Shown: positions 1-9,433, counted from the first letter of the stretch. The stretch: 64,000 nucleotides of DNA from Roseovarius aestuarii (GCA_027214255.1 JAPWHL010000007.1:1-64000), one strand, 5' to 3'. Translations and numbers: made by a program. The notes: a model not told the origin generated them from the sequence alone.

Positions 1-27
1 TCAGCGCGACCTCCCGTTTGTCGCGCT

Positions 28-64
28 TTGTCGCAAGGGTCTGGCCTGATACACCTTGCGACAA
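28..64 (-). terminator. Stem-loop downstream of the lipid-transport operon
   Basis: Perfect 11-bp inverted repeat, TTGTCGCAAGG at 28-38 and CCTTGCGACAA at 54-64, with a 15-base loop. It lies about 100 bases beyond the stop codon of the minus-strand lipoprotein gene that ends the operon. No clear T-run follows on either strand, so it may be a weak terminator or an mRNA 3' end hairpin. Nothing else is recognised in bases 1-164. Confidence 0.4.
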
Positions 65-164
65 TTCAGTCGGTAAAATATTAATTTAAAAAGTAATTTC
101 ACGCACCCACATGCGGATCAATGGCACCAAACGCCCCATTTTATCGCCCCGTCTTCGGATGAGA

Positions 165-776
165 TCAAGAGGTCGCCCAGTTGGCCATCTCGGGCAGCAA
201 CGTATCGAGGATCGCCTGAAAGGCAGCCACAACATTTACTGGAGCGTCACTGTCGGCAGTGGCCTGATTGCGAAACACGCGGGTCTTGATTACCCGTTGA
301 TCGCGATCACGCAGCACGGTCAGGCTGATGTCAACGCTGGCCGTCGTCGCCCCCTCGTTGATTTCCACCTGAAAGACATCGATACGCGTCAACAAGGCCA
401 GATCGGGCACAGGGCCGCCTTCGCTGGGGCCGACATAACCCATGCGCCCGGTTCCCGCGATAGAGCGCACCAGCAAGGATTGCATAACCGCTGGCAGGTT
501 ATCGGCCCAGCGGGCATCAGGCAGATAGGTGATCGACGCTGCGTCGGGCTTTACCATGATGCGGTCGCTGGCGATGGCGGCAGGCGCTTCGGGCAGCGGC
601 ACCAACAAGGTCCGACCCGACCGGCCACCTGATGTCGCGCCCCGCGCGGGCGTCAGATCATAGGTGTCCAGCGGGCTGGCCGCCGAATTGATCGAGGACA
701 CGGCACTGCATCCACCAAGGGTAGCAACAGCGCCCAACAATGCAGCACGGCGCGTGAGGTTCATAGTTTTCGTCAT
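165..776 (-). CDS. ABC-type transport auxiliary lipoprotein (PqiC/YmbA-like)
   Basis: A 203-residue outer-membrane lipoprotein predicted to be the outer-membrane component of the Mla/MCE lipid transporter encoded just upstream. The N-terminus has a basic stretch (LTRRAALLG) and the lipobox LGGC, with Cys23 as the acylation site. The remainder resembles the ABC_trans_aux family (PqiC/YmbA). The ATG at 776 is chosen because it puts the lipobox at the right distance and lies one base past the TGA of the mlaD-like gene. Longer in-frame extensions overlap mlaD and lack signal-peptide character. It is the last of four co-oriented genes. Family assignment is fairly secure; the exact lipid cargo is not known. 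Confidence 0.8.
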   Translation of the reverse strand: MTKTMNLTRRAALLGAVATLGGCSAVSSINSAASPLDTYDLTPARGATSGGRSGRTLLVPLPEAPAAIASDRIMVKPDAASITYLPDARWADNLPAVMQSLLVRSIAGTGRMGYVGPSEGGPVPDLALLTRIDVFQVEINEGATTASVDISLTVLRDRDQRVIKTRVFRNQATADSDAPVNVVAAFQAILDTLLPEMANWATS

Positions 777-777
777 G

Positions 778-2499
778 TCATTTCCGATACTCAGGGACGC
801 GGCCATCCAACAGGAAGCGCGCAGGTTCTCGTTCAATCCGGCGCACGAGTTTATCCAGCGATTGGACCAACCCACGCGCCTCGCCACTCAGACGGCCCAA
901 CTCGTTCAAACCATTGCCGGTAAAGTTACGAATGCCGGGGGCGGCCTCGCTGACAGTGGTTTGCACCTGCGCCACCACCTGCTCGGCGCGTGCAATCAAC
1001 GCACGAAGATCTGTCGTGATCTGCGGCAAATCATCTGAAACCTTGTCTGCCGCACTACCGATCCGGTTGGTCGCAGCCCGAATGTCGGCCAGAACCGGCC
1101 CCAGATCGGTCGAGATGGCCTTGTCCGCACTGTCAAATGCGCGTTCGGCCGATCCAAGCGCCGTATCAGCCGCTGCCATAGAACCGTCAATCGCATCCAA
1201 TGTGACTGTCGCGCGCGTAAACAACTCTGTCGCAGTATTAACTGCTTTGCGCGTATCGGCAGCCAGCGGATCAAGCCCGTCAGTGAACCCCGCCAGATCC
1301 CGCGCTGCTTTGTCCACCGCACTAGAGGCGGCTGATACTGCGCTGCGGATATCCTTGACCACAGTTGGCACATCCGTGTCGATGATCACTTCGACCTTTG
1401 CGATCGTGCGTTGTGCCCCGGCCAGAACGCCGCGCGCATCTGCGACCATCTGCGCCCCGTCACCCGTGACCAGCGTGTCAACGCTGTTAGAGGCTGCCGT
1501 CACGGCCTCAAATGTGGTGCTGGCGTCGGCCAACGTGCGTTCCAATTCGGTCAGGCGGGCATTCAACAACGTCGCCGTCTCATCGAACCCATCCAGCGTG
1601 CTGACCGAGCGTGTAGAAACATCCCCCACCGCCTTGTTCAATGCTTCCACCGTCAGCGATATCTGCGCGACAATCCCCGGCACCTGTTCGCGCATCAAGG
1701 TTTCGGCCTCGGCAAAGGCCGCGCCGGCGCTATCGATGGCGGCGCTGGATGACATCATGGTTTGCTTTGCCGTATCAAACGCATCCGTGGCCGAAGTCAG
1801 GGTCTGATCTGCAGTTGCCAGCGTGTTTTCTGCGGCCGCCCCCAAGGTTTCCAGCCGGGCACTGAATCCAGATATCTGTGCCGTCGCTTCGGATACGGTC
1901 TGGGTAATGCTGGAAAAATCCGTCAGGGCCTGCTCTAGCCCGCCTGACGCCGTACTTAGATTGCTCAGGATATTGGCCACATAGGCCTGATTGTCTTCGC
2001 CTGCAATTTCCTTGAACCGGTTCAAAAGATCGGTCGCTTCAGTGATCAGGTCGGGGGCATCCTCGACCAATTGCTGCACAGTCGAGCGGCGTGACGGGAT
2101 TATCGGCGGCTCACCGTTGGTGGATAACAGCGGCGTCTGCGCCCCCGGTGCGTCCCGCGTGGTCAACGAAATATAAGACACCCCCGTCACGCCAGATGAA
2201 CTTAGCTGCGCCACGGTGCTTTCACGTACTGGCGTGGTAGCGTCCACCTCGATACCAACAAACACTTTGGACGGGTCCGGCCCATAGATAAACAGGTCGA
2301 TGACACGTCCCACGTTGATCCCGTTGTACACAACATCCCCCGAGGCCGAGAGCCCCGAGACATCGTTAAACAATATGCCGTAATAGGCGTATTGACGATC
2401 CAGTTTCACACTGGACAGCCACACGGCAAAGATCAGACTGCCGATGACGCCCAGCACGGTAAAGGCCCCGATCAGGATGTAATTTGCCCGTGTTTCCAT
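778..2499 (-). CDS. MlaD-family (MCE domain) lipid-transport protein, long form
   Basis: A 573-residue inner-membrane-anchored periplasmic substrate-binding component of an MCE lipid transporter. One N-terminal transmembrane helix (about residues 6-28) is followed by an MCE domain (about 38-120, with the typical YNGINVGRV segment). A very long Ala/Ser/Thr/Asp-rich helical region (about 150-545) then extends far beyond the roughly 180 residues of E. coli MlaD. Such helical tails in MCE proteins can build a periplasm-spanning channel; that role here is inference. The start at 2499 overlaps the mlaF stop as TAATG, indicating coupled translation. Confidence 0.85.
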   Translation of the reverse strand: METRANYILIGAFTVLGVIGSLIFAVWLSSVKLDRQYAYYGILFNDVSGLSASGDVVYNGINVGRVIDLFIYGPDPSKVFVGIEVDATTPVRESTVAQLSSSGVTGVSYISLTTRDAPGAQTPLLSTNGEPPIIPSRRSTVQQLVEDAPDLITEATDLLNRFKEIAGEDNQAYVANILSNLSTASGGLEQALTDFSSITQTVSEATAQISGFSARLETLGAAAENTLATADQTLTSATDAFDTAKQTMMSSSAAIDSAGAAFAEAETLMREQVPGIVAQISLTVEALNKAVGDVSTRSVSTLDGFDETATLLNARLTELERTLADASTTFEAVTAASNSVDTLVTGDGAQMVADARGVLAGAQRTIAKVEVIIDTDVPTVVKDIRSAVSAASSAVDKAARDLAGFTDGLDPLAADTRKAVNTATELFTRATVTLDAIDGSMAAADTALGSAERAFDSADKAISTDLGPVLADIRAATNRIGSAADKVSDDLPQITTDLRALIARAEQVVAQVQTTVSEAAPGIRNFTGNGLNELGRLSGEARGLVQSLDKLVRRIEREPARFLLDGRVPEYRK

Positions 2500-3299
2500 T
2501 ACAGTCCCTTTGCATCCTGTTCCAACGCCGCGCGGGCGCGTGGGCCGTGAAAATACTCGCGGACCCATGGATGATCCAACTTTAACATGTCTTGCATCGT
2601 GCCGACCGCCAGCACTTTTTTCTCGGCCAGAACCGCGATCCTGTCACAGATAGCATGAAGTGAATCCAAGTCATGCGTGACCATGAATACAGTCAGGCCC
2701 AGCGTTGTCTGCAACTGCCGTACCAGCGCATCAAACGCCGCCGCGCCGATTGGGTCCAAGCCCGCCGTCGGTTCGTCCAGAAATACGATTTCGGGATCCA
2801 GCGCGATGGCGCGGGCGAATCCGGCGCGCTTGCGCATGCCTCCGGACAATTCAGACGGATACTTTGTCTGCGCGACCTCTTGCAGGCCGACCAGACGCAC
2901 CTTGATCCCGGCCAATGTTTCGCGCAGGTCTGCGGGCAGGTCCAATTGCTCACGCATCGGGGCCTCGACATTCTGACGCACGGTCAGTGACGAAAACAGC
3001 GCCCCGTCCTGAAACATCACGCCCCATCGGCGGCGAAGCCTGCGATAATCGTCAGGCGACGTGTTTTGCACGCTTTGACCGAACACTTCGATACTGCCTG
3101 CGTCCGGCGTTACAAGGCCAACGATCTGTTGCAACAAAACCGATTTTCCGGTGCCTGATCCGCCGACGATACCGATGATCTCGCCGCGACGCACATCCAG
3201 ATCCAGACCGTCATGCACAACCTGTTCGCCAAAGGCCTTGACCAGCCCGCGCACCTTGATGATCGGCGCATCCGTGTTCTGGTTCGCGTCAGCCATCAT
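2499..3299 (-). CDS. mlaF: MlaF-type ABC transporter ATP-binding protein
   Basis: A 266-residue cytoplasmic ATPase that powers the MlaE-like permease. Walker A is GGSGTGKS (about residues 46-53), the signature is LSGGMRKR, and Walker B is IVFLDEPTAGLDP. The LSGGM(R/K)KR variant is typical of MlaF/Ttg2A ATPases. Two ATG codons at 3299 and 3296 are possible; 3299 gives the usual ATGA overlap with the mlaE stop. The 3' end overlaps the mlaD start by one base. Membership in the four-gene operon supports the assignment over other ABC ATPases. Confidence 0.9.
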   Translation of the reverse strand: MMADANQNTDAPIIKVRGLVKAFGEQVVHDGLDLDVRRGEIIGIVGGSGTGKSVLLQQIVGLVTPDAGSIEVFGQSVQNTSPDDYRRLRRRWGVMFQDGALFSSLTVRQNVEAPMREQLDLPADLRETLAGIKVRLVGLQEVAQTKYPSELSGGMRKRAGFARAIALDPEIVFLDEPTAGLDPIGAAAFDALVRQLQTTLGLTVFMVTHDLDSLHAICDRIAVLAEKKVLAVGTMQDMLKLDHPWVREYFHGPRARAALEQDAKGL

Positions 3300-4450
3300 A
3301 TCCCTATCAGTGCGAAAATGATTGAAAACAGGGCATCCGCCACGATCACCATAAAGATCGCCAATACGACCGACATCGAGGTTCGCTGCCCCAGGGATTC
3401 GGCGTTTCCGCCCACCTTTAGGCCCTGATAACAGCCGATGATGCCAATAATAACTGCGAAAAACGGCGCTTTGATCATTCCGACCAGAAAATGCCAGACG
3501 TCCGTATTGCTGACCAGCCGCGATTGGAACACGGCAGGCGACACGCCCAACTCGATCCACGACATGATCGCGCCACCAATCAGCCCGGACAGGTCCGAAA
3601 TCAAGCCAAGAACCGGCAGCATCAACATCAACGCCAGAACACGCGGCACCACCAGAATTTCGACCGGATCAAGGCCAATGGTGCGCATCGCGTCCACCTC
3701 TTCGCGCATTTTCATAGATCCGACCGCAGCGGTATAGGCCGATCCCGACCGCCCAGCGACCACGATCGAGGTCAACAAGATGCCCAGTTCGCGCAGAACC
3801 GCGATAGAAATTAGGTCGACAACGAATACTTCCGCCCCGAACTGACGTAACTGGGTGGCCCCCTGAAAGGCCAGAACGACGCCGATCAAGAACGACATCA
3901 ATGCGACGATCGGGATCGCGTTCCATCCGACTTCTTGCATATGATGCACCAGCGATGTCAGGCGCAATCTGCGCGGATGAATCGCCATGCTGGCCATCGA
4001 GGCGATGACCTGTCCCAGAAAACTGGTCAATTCCACCACGGCATGGCCCGAAGAGATCGTTTTGCGGCCGATTAGCTCCAGCCAGTCGGATATCGTCGGA
4101 TTTCTATGAATAGCCGCGTCTTTGGGCGGCATGTTGCTTCGCACGGCGTCCAGAAGTTGTTCTTGAACAGTATCGGCCCCCGTTACGGCGATGGGCGCAC
4201 CATCAGACCCTGTTGCCAGACGTTGCTGCATGTCGGCAACATACCATGCCCCGGCGGTATCCAGTCGGGTCACGTCGGTCATGTCTATACTGTCGGCTCG
4301 CTCAAACCTGCGGGGCAAGGCCGCAACGTTATCGATCAACAACTGGCCAGACAGGACAACGCGACCGTCAGAGACGGTTACTCTGGGCGCGCGTTGCGCC
4401 CCATCCGAACGGCCCTGATCCGGGGCCATTGCATCCTTGTGCCGTACCAT
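3296..4450 (-). CDS. mlaE: MlaE-family permease with N-terminal STAS domain
   Basis: A 384-residue inner-membrane permease of the Mla/MCE lipid transporter. The first 100 or so residues form a STAS-like domain (containing DMTDVTRLDTAGAWYV), corresponding to the separate MlaB protein of E. coli. The MlaE permease domain follows (about 150-384) with five or six hydrophobic segments. No separate mlaB gene is seen, so the fusion probably replaces it. A second possible start is the Met at residue 8 (4429). It is the first gene of the operon; the 254 bases upstream to the next gene presumably hold the promoter, but no convincing -35/-10 pair was found. Confidence 0.88.
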   Translation of the reverse strand: MVRHKDAMAPDQGRSDGAQRAPRVTVSDGRVVLSGQLLIDNVAALPRRFERADSIDMTDVTRLDTAGAWYVADMQQRLATGSDGAPIAVTGADTVQEQLLDAVRSNMPPKDAAIHRNPTISDWLELIGRKTISSGHAVVELTSFLGQVIASMASMAIHPRRLRLTSLVHHMQEVGWNAIPIVALMSFLIGVVLAFQGATQLRQFGAEVFVVDLISIAVLRELGILLTSIVVAGRSGSAYTAAVGSMKMREEVDAMRTIGLDPVEILVVPRVLALMLMLPVLGLISDLSGLIGGAIMSWIELGVSPAVFQSRLVSNTDVWHFLVGMIKAPFFAVIIGIIGCYQGLKVGGNAESLGQRTSMSVVLAIFMVIVADALFSIIFALIGI

Positions 4451-4704
4451 GGCCCGCCCTTACCAAATACCCAACGCATCCCCAGATCGCCCAGTCGCGA
4501 CGAAGCACCGAACCGATGCCGCTGGCGGCGCAATGGAATCGCCTAAGGGAGAACGGTATCATTAGATCAGTGCGTTTGACAGTTACACCGCGCGAAACTC
4601 CACCGAAAGCGCCGCGCATAACCTGCCGCCGCCCCCCTTGCGGAGTAACTCAACAATAACATTCACTTAAAACGCAATCAGCACGAACCCAGAGCAATTA
4701 CATG

Positions 4705-5649
4705 TCACCCTTCGGTGCGATCCTTGGCCAGCCAGCGGAACAATTCGTCCCGGCGTGCGTCCAGCAATGCCGCACCATCGCGATTGGACCAGTCATGGGT
4801 GCCACGTTGGTTGGCAAACCCCCGTGCCCCGTCCGCGACCAGCGCGCTAACCTCGGCTGCGGGCACCTGATCGGCGTCAATATGGGGCAGTAGCGACTGC
4901 GCAAAGGCATGCAACGTGTCCAAACCGCCCAATTCGGCGGATTCAAGCGGCCCGGTAATGCCCAACCGCCGCCCCAACGTCTTTTTGACGACCGTAACAA
5001 TGGCCTCGGCCGATGCCGCGCCCGAGGCCCACAGCGCCCATGCCTCGCGCAGGATGGCAAACTGAATGCGATTGCCAATCATACCGGGCAGTTCCTTCGT
5101 CACCTCGACCGGCTCCTTGCCAACGGAACGTAGGATTGCCATCGTGCGATCCACGACGTCGCGCGACGTTTGAGGGCCGGGACAGACCTCGACCACCGGG
5201 ATCATCGGAGCCGGAAACCAAAAATGCGCGGCGATGACACGTTCGGGCGTTTTGACCTGTTCAATCAATGACGATGCGGGTCGTCCACTGGAAGAGGCCA
5301 GAATACAAGAAGGCGCACAAATCGCATCAAGCTGTCCGAAAATATCATTTTTCAGGGCCGCATCTTCAATCACCGCCTCGACGACGAATGAAGCATTTGC
5401 AGCATCTGCGATACCCGTCGATGTCGTGACCCGCGCCAATGCCCTCTCAACCGAGCCACCGGGCAGCAGATCATGCGCAGCAAACTCGGTCAGCCCCTGG
5501 GCGATTTTTTCACGGGCTGCTTGCAGGCTGTCGGCGTTGCGCCCGATGATCACGACTTCATCCCCCGCGGCGGCAAAAATCTGAGCAATGCCCGCCCCCA
5601 TCAACCCATTCCCGATAACGGCTATTTTGCGTGCTGTGGTATCTGTCAT
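4705..5649 (-). CDS. 3-hydroxyacyl-CoA dehydrogenase family protein
   Basis: A 314-residue NAD(H)-dependent dehydrogenase of the 3-hydroxyacyl-CoA dehydrogenase/carnitine dehydrogenase/lambda-crystallin superfamily. The Rossmann motif is VIGNGLMGAGIA (about residues 11-22). The catalytic-histidine region is HFWFPAP (His142), where the canonical motif is HF(F/W)NPP; the Asn is therefore replaced by Phe, which may mean a substrate other than a straight acyl-CoA. The C-terminal helical domain is complete. It stands alone: mlaE lies downstream on the same strand after 254 bases, and IS debris lies upstream. Superfamily is secure, substrate unknown. Confidence 0.75.
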   Translation of the reverse strand: MTDTTARKIAVIGNGLMGAGIAQIFAAAGDEVVIIGRNADSLQAAREKIAQGLTEFAAHDLLPGGSVERALARVTTSTGIADAANASFVVEAVIEDAALKNDIFGQLDAICAPSCILASSSGRPASSLIEQVKTPERVIAAHFWFPAPMIPVVEVCPGPQTSRDVVDRTMAILRSVGKEPVEVTKELPGMIGNRIQFAILREAWALWASGAASAEAIVTVVKKTLGRRLGITGPLESAELGGLDTLHAFAQSLLPHIDADQVPAAEVSALVADGARGFANQRGTHDWSNRDGAALLDARRDELFRWLAKDRTEG

Positions 5650-6142
5650 GAACGGCCTCCCGTTAGGTTGATCACGTTATTTTTCCAACATCCTAAGCAC
5701 AGCCAAACCTCAAAAGCCAGTAAATGGGCAGTGTTTTCGTTTAAGTTTGGAGCGCACGATGGCTACTGAAACAGTCTGTTAGTATTCGTGGCATAAGCGA
5801 ACGCGCCCGTGCGATGGCTAAGATGACCAAAACCGGTTATGTTTGCATCCCCTCGAATATTGGTTTCTTTGGTGAGGATGTGGCGAAGTACGGCCTGCCC
5901 CGGCGACTTGAGCTGGATGACCCTGTGAAAGAGCTTGGCGACGCGAGCGCCCCGCTCGGCTTGGACACCCACGCTATGATTTATTCGGATGAAGCACCTG
6001 CCCTCGAAAGCCCCCCTCGCAAAGAGGCGCGGAAGGGAATGGCAAGACCATCAGACGAGTTACCGGAACTATATAATCGCGCAAGCAGCCATTGTCGCAA
6101 CTACCAAAAACCAACAGTCTACGCCAGTCAGACCGATGTGGG
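5650..6142. other. Gene-free stretch beside IS remnant
   Basis: About 490 bases without a gene I can recognise. A short open frame on plus (about 5767-6161) and one on minus (5763-5972) overlap each other, and neither translation resembles a protein family I know. The stretch abuts a transposase remnant and is probably decayed mobile-element DNA plus the promoter region of the dehydrogenase gene. Confidence 0.4.
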
Positions 6143-6340
6143 TTCCGCGTCGAGCTTTTGAACGGTGAGGTTTTCGACGCGCTCGTTAAGGCCCAGATTC
6201 TGATCAAAACATGGCGCCGCCACGACAATACCGTCAGGCCGCACCGCGCTCTGAGATACGGTCCATCAGCGCCTGAAAGTACCGTTCCGATAGACCTCGG
6301 ACTAACAATCAAACTGGACCACTCCACGGGCGCAGACCAG
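6143..6340 (+). pseudogene. IS3-family transposase (OrfB) C-terminal remnant
   Basis: The plus-strand translation ELLNGEVFDALVKAQ, then WRRHDNTVRPHRALRYGPSAPE, matches the C-terminal end of IS3-group integrase-core transposases (usual form ELLNGEIF...AQ...WR..YN..RPHSALGYR.PAPE). The upstream catalytic DDE portion is absent and no terminal inverted repeats were identified. This is a decayed fragment, not an active element. The match begins near 6143 and fades after about 6300. Confidence 0.75.
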
Positions 6341-6368
6341 CGTTCATGCATTCACATCATCGAAACCG

Positions 6369-7862
6369 TTAAAATGTGAAACCTTGTGACCGGATCGCTT
6401 TGTAGGCACCTGCAAGGGTGATCACGAGCGCGGTTATCAGACATAGTGCAGTGATCGGCCGCGAAAGCATCACCGGGATTGAATAATCAGCTAATAGTGC
6501 AGCCTTCATAAACGCGGCCTCGCCGATCTTCCCAAGAATGAGCCCCAAAACCAGCCCTGCCAGAGAGTAGCCAAGTTCTCGCAATTTAAAGGCCAGAACT
6601 CCCGCGCCAAACATCACCCACACATCGATCATTAGATTGCGCTCTGCGTATGCCCCAATGGTCGACAAAATAAGAAGAAAGACCATTAGATAGCGAATAT
6701 CAATCCGCCGTAGGTGTGTGACCGTGTGGGATTCGACCCAGCCCAAAGCGAGAATGCCGACATTGGCCAGCAACATCGCGGCAAAGACCAACCCGATAAT
6801 TTCCGGTGACGTGACAAAAATCAGTGGCCCGGGTTCCAGCCCATGTAGCTGATACACAGCAATCATCATTGCCGTGAGCGCGCCACCCGGCAAGCCAAGC
6901 GCAAGAACCGGAATCATCGCCGCCCCTGTGGCCGCGTTATTTGCCGTTTCTGCCGCGATAACCCCACGAATGTTACCTTTACCGAAACCGGCATCAGGCC
7001 CGGCTACGTTTTTTTCTGTCCCATAGCTGACAAATGAAGCCAGCGTCGCCCCGACGCCCGGAACAAGCCCCGAAAGGAAACCGATCACCGTCGCACGACA
7101 CACTGTCAGCCGGTGCGACCAGATCTCCCGCAGCCCCAACCCCGGCCCTTGCCCATTGGTTGAGGACATCAGCCCGCGCCCCGTGGCCTGAGCTAAAATT
7201 TCGGACATGGCAAAGACGCCCAACACCATCGGAACGGTCTGGATACCTGCGTAAAGATAGTATGAACCGAAAGTATAGCGCGGCACACTGTCAATCGGGT
7301 CAGTGCCCACGCATGCCAGAAGCATACCGAACAATACCGACAGCCAGCCCTTCCAGAATGACTTGGCACCGACACTGGCCGATATGGCCAGACCAACGGC
7401 AATGATGCCAAACACCTCGGCGGGTTGAATTGCCTTGATCGCCCATCTTGAGATTCCCTCTGCCGCGCCAATCATCACAAAGGTCGAGACGATACCGCCC
7501 AGCGCAGAGCATAAAATTGCGGCCCCGACAGCGCGTTTAGATTGCCCTCGCAGCGTCATTGGATAACCATCGATTGCGGTTGCAGCGTTTTCGGGGGCTC
7601 CGGGAATGTTGAACAAGATGGCGGTGATGGCTCCGCCAAAAACGCCGGAACAATAGATCACAGAATATAACATGATCGCGTGGCCGGCATCCATTTGGAC
7701 CGAAAAGGGCAGCAACACAGCCCCAAGCGTCAGCATGTTAATCCCGGGGATCGCGCCAAAAAACGATCCCGCAACAAGGCCCAATAGAAAGAGGCCTATG
7801 GCAGCAGGATCTGTAAAAAGCTGGTTAAATCCAAGTGCAAGAAGATCGTAACCGGGCATCAT
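6369..7862 (-). CDS. tctA: Tripartite tricarboxylate transporter, large permease (TctA family)
   Basis: A 497-residue inner-membrane protein, the large (about 12-helix) subunit of a tripartite tricarboxylate transporter. The family hallmark is the glycine-rich GAIPGINMLTLGAVLLPF segment near residues 33-50, with a related repeat, GLVPGVGATLASF, in the second half. Of two adjacent ATG codons, 7862 overlaps the tctB stop as ATGA; in-frame extensions further upstream would overlap tctB extensively. It is the last gene of a five-gene operon with two alkaline-phosphatase-superfamily hydrolases, suggesting that the transporter imports the hydrolases' substrate. Confidence 0.92.
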   Translation of the reverse strand: MMPGYDLLALGFNQLFTDPAAIGLFLLGLVAGSFFGAIPGINMLTLGAVLLPFSVQMDAGHAIMLYSVIYCSGVFGGAITAILFNIPGAPENAATAIDGYPMTLRGQSKRAVGAAILCSALGGIVSTFVMIGAAEGISRWAIKAIQPAEVFGIIAVGLAISASVGAKSFWKGWLSVLFGMLLACVGTDPIDSVPRYTFGSYYLYAGIQTVPMVLGVFAMSEILAQATGRGLMSSTNGQGPGLGLREIWSHRLTVCRATVIGFLSGLVPGVGATLASFVSYGTEKNVAGPDAGFGKGNIRGVIAAETANNAATGAAMIPVLALGLPGGALTAMMIAVYQLHGLEPGPLIFVTSPEIIGLVFAAMLLANVGILALGWVESHTVTHLRRIDIRYLMVFLLILSTIGAYAERNLMIDVWVMFGAGVLAFKLRELGYSLAGLVLGLILGKIGEAAFMKAALLADYSIPVMLSRPITALCLITALVITLAGAYKAIRSQGFTF

Positions 7863-8386
7863 TTTGATCCTTCGATGATAAATGCTTCTTGAATGGCGAT
7901 ATTGACGGCATGCAGCGCGTCGAATGAGCCGGTCGGCAGTGAGATGAACAGAAATGTTGTGAACGCGAGATAGAAAACGCCACTGACCACAATCGCGAAC
8001 GGCACCAATCTGGATAGGCGTTTCTCGCCGAAAACCACAAGATACCCGCAAACGAAGAAAGGTGTGACCAGATAGAACCCACCCCACGTAATGCACTGGA
8101 TATAAAGCGCCGACACCAACACCGCCGTCAGAACGCGCCGGAAAGGCGGGTGGTCCGCTTCGGGGGTATTGGAATCGCTTGCGACGGGATCGCCAATGAT
8201 CAATTGCCCTATCGTGGCCAAAACGAGTCCTGCGGCGATGATCCTCGGCCATGTGGCCGAGGAGAATATCTTGTCAGACAACGAAGGGGCGAAACCGGAG
8301 CTTAGGACAACCGCCCCACTGGCAAGAGCGATCCAGACAAACGCCTCGAAAACATTTCGTGCCAAGACAGGTGAACGAGAATACAT
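7859..8386 (-). CDS. tctB: Tripartite tricarboxylate transporter, small permease (TctB family)
   Basis: A 175-residue membrane protein with four predicted hydrophobic helices, the size and position expected for the small TTT subunit. It lies between the solute-binding tctC (24-base gap) and tctA (ATGA overlap). TctB proteins are poorly conserved, so the call relies on hydropathy, size and gene order. It pairs with TctA to form the proton- or sodium-coupled permease. Confidence 0.85.
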   Translation of the reverse strand: MYSRSPVLARNVFEAFVWIALASGAVVLSSGFAPSLSDKIFSSATWPRIIAAGLVLATIGQLIIGDPVASDSNTPEADHPPFRRVLTAVLVSALYIQCITWGGFYLVTPFFVCGYLVVFGEKRLSRLVPFAIVVSGVFYLAFTTFLFISLPTGSFDALHAVNIAIQEAFIIEGSK

Positions 8387-8410
8387 CCGGCGTCTCCTTT
8401 CGCGATCTGG

Positions 8411-9391
8411 TTACTTGATGAGACCAAGCGATTTGTAGGCTTCTGCGTAGGTGGCCAGTGCATCTTCAATCAAAGTCTTGGCACCATCGGCATCACGATA
8501 GCTGTCCATCAGGTCCATGTATTTGGACTTGTTAAAGGCTTGGAAACCTTCGGTGTCGTAGCCTGCTTTAATCGCCGCTTCGAGCCAGTCCTTGCGCTCT
8601 TGAGAAGTGCGCGGATCAACCCAAAAACCGCGGAAACGGTAAAGCGGCTTGAAATCGGCACCGATCGTGGTGAGGGTCGGCAGATCAGCGAAGAGTTCCG
8701 GCGCCTCCTCGACGAATGAAAAGATTGGCTTCATTTCTCCGGCTTTGACGAATGTCGCCACGTCCCCTGCCTGCTCGAACAGGACATCGACATGTTCGCC
8801 GATCAATGCGGCGTAACGTTCCGCCGGCGCTGGATAAGGGACTTGCACAGTTTGAACATCTATCGCCTCTTCCAGCTTGCTCATCATGATCCGCTCCATC
8901 GAGCCGGGATCGCCGACATTGGCCACTTTTACATCGCCGGGATGCGCGCGCATGTATTCAACCAGCGTGTCAAAGTCAGTAAAACGGGTCTCATCGGGAC
9001 GGATAAGAAGCTGATTGAACGTGATGTTGACAATCGCCAGAGGCTCCATGTCAATGGCCGGGTTCACAGGGGAATTGCCCAGAAGATATCCCGAAACGAC
9101 GGCATCATACCCTTGCAACACATTGTAGCCTTCAGGCTTCTTGGCAAGAAAATCGAGCGTTCCCGGCGTGCCATCCCCGCCGGGCTTGTTGACCACGGTG
9201 GTACGTACATCGGTTGCTTCGGCAAAGGCTTGGGCCATTGCGCGGGTAACCGCATCAGATCCGCCGCCCGGTTTGTACGGCGACGTAAAGGTAATCCCGC
9301 GTTCGGGATAATTATCGACCATAGGCAGGTCTTGGGCCAAGGCAGAACCTGCAACCAGGCTCGTGATGGTAGCGATGAGAAAGTGCTTCAT
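8411..9391 (-). CDS. tctC: Tripartite tricarboxylate transporter solute-binding protein (TctC family)
   Basis: A 326-residue periplasmic binding protein. It has a Sec signal peptide (about residues 1-19, ending SALAQ), then a TctC/Bug-family fold with the characteristic N-terminal PERGITFTSPYKPGGGSDAV segment and a VVNKPGGDG loop that shapes the carboxylate pocket. Bug-family proteins bind carboxylated ligands. It lies 42 bases after the putative phosphodiesterase gene in the same operon. From context the ligand may be phosphonoacetate or a related phospho-carboxylate; this is inference. Confidence 0.9.
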   Translation of the reverse strand: MKHFLIATITSLVAGSALAQDLPMVDNYPERGITFTSPYKPGGGSDAVTRAMAQAFAEATDVRTTVVNKPGGDGTPGTLDFLAKKPEGYNVLQGYDAVVSGYLLGNSPVNPAIDMEPLAIVNITFNQLLIRPDETRFTDFDTLVEYMRAHPGDVKVANVGDPGSMERIMMSKLEEAIDVQTVQVPYPAPAERYAALIGEHVDVLFEQAGDVATFVKAGEMKPIFSFVEEAPELFADLPTLTTIGADFKPLYRFRGFWVDPRTSQERKDWLEAAIKAGYDTEGFQAFNKSKYMDLMDSYRDADGAKTLIEDALATYAEAYKSLGLIK

Positions 9392-9433
9392 GTTTCTTGT
9401 CCGATTTCTGAAGGGTGATGTTGGTTGGGTGGT

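Noticed and set aside
914..1807. Long plus-strand open frame opposite the mlaD-like gene
   Set aside because: Low-complexity Ala/Thr/Ser translation produced by the opposite strand of a repetitive helical protein; no family resemblance and the minus gene is well supported.
5763..6161. Overlapping open frames on both strands beside the IS3 remnant as a real gene
   Set aside because: Neither translation resembles a known protein and both end in IS debris; treated as decayed DNA.
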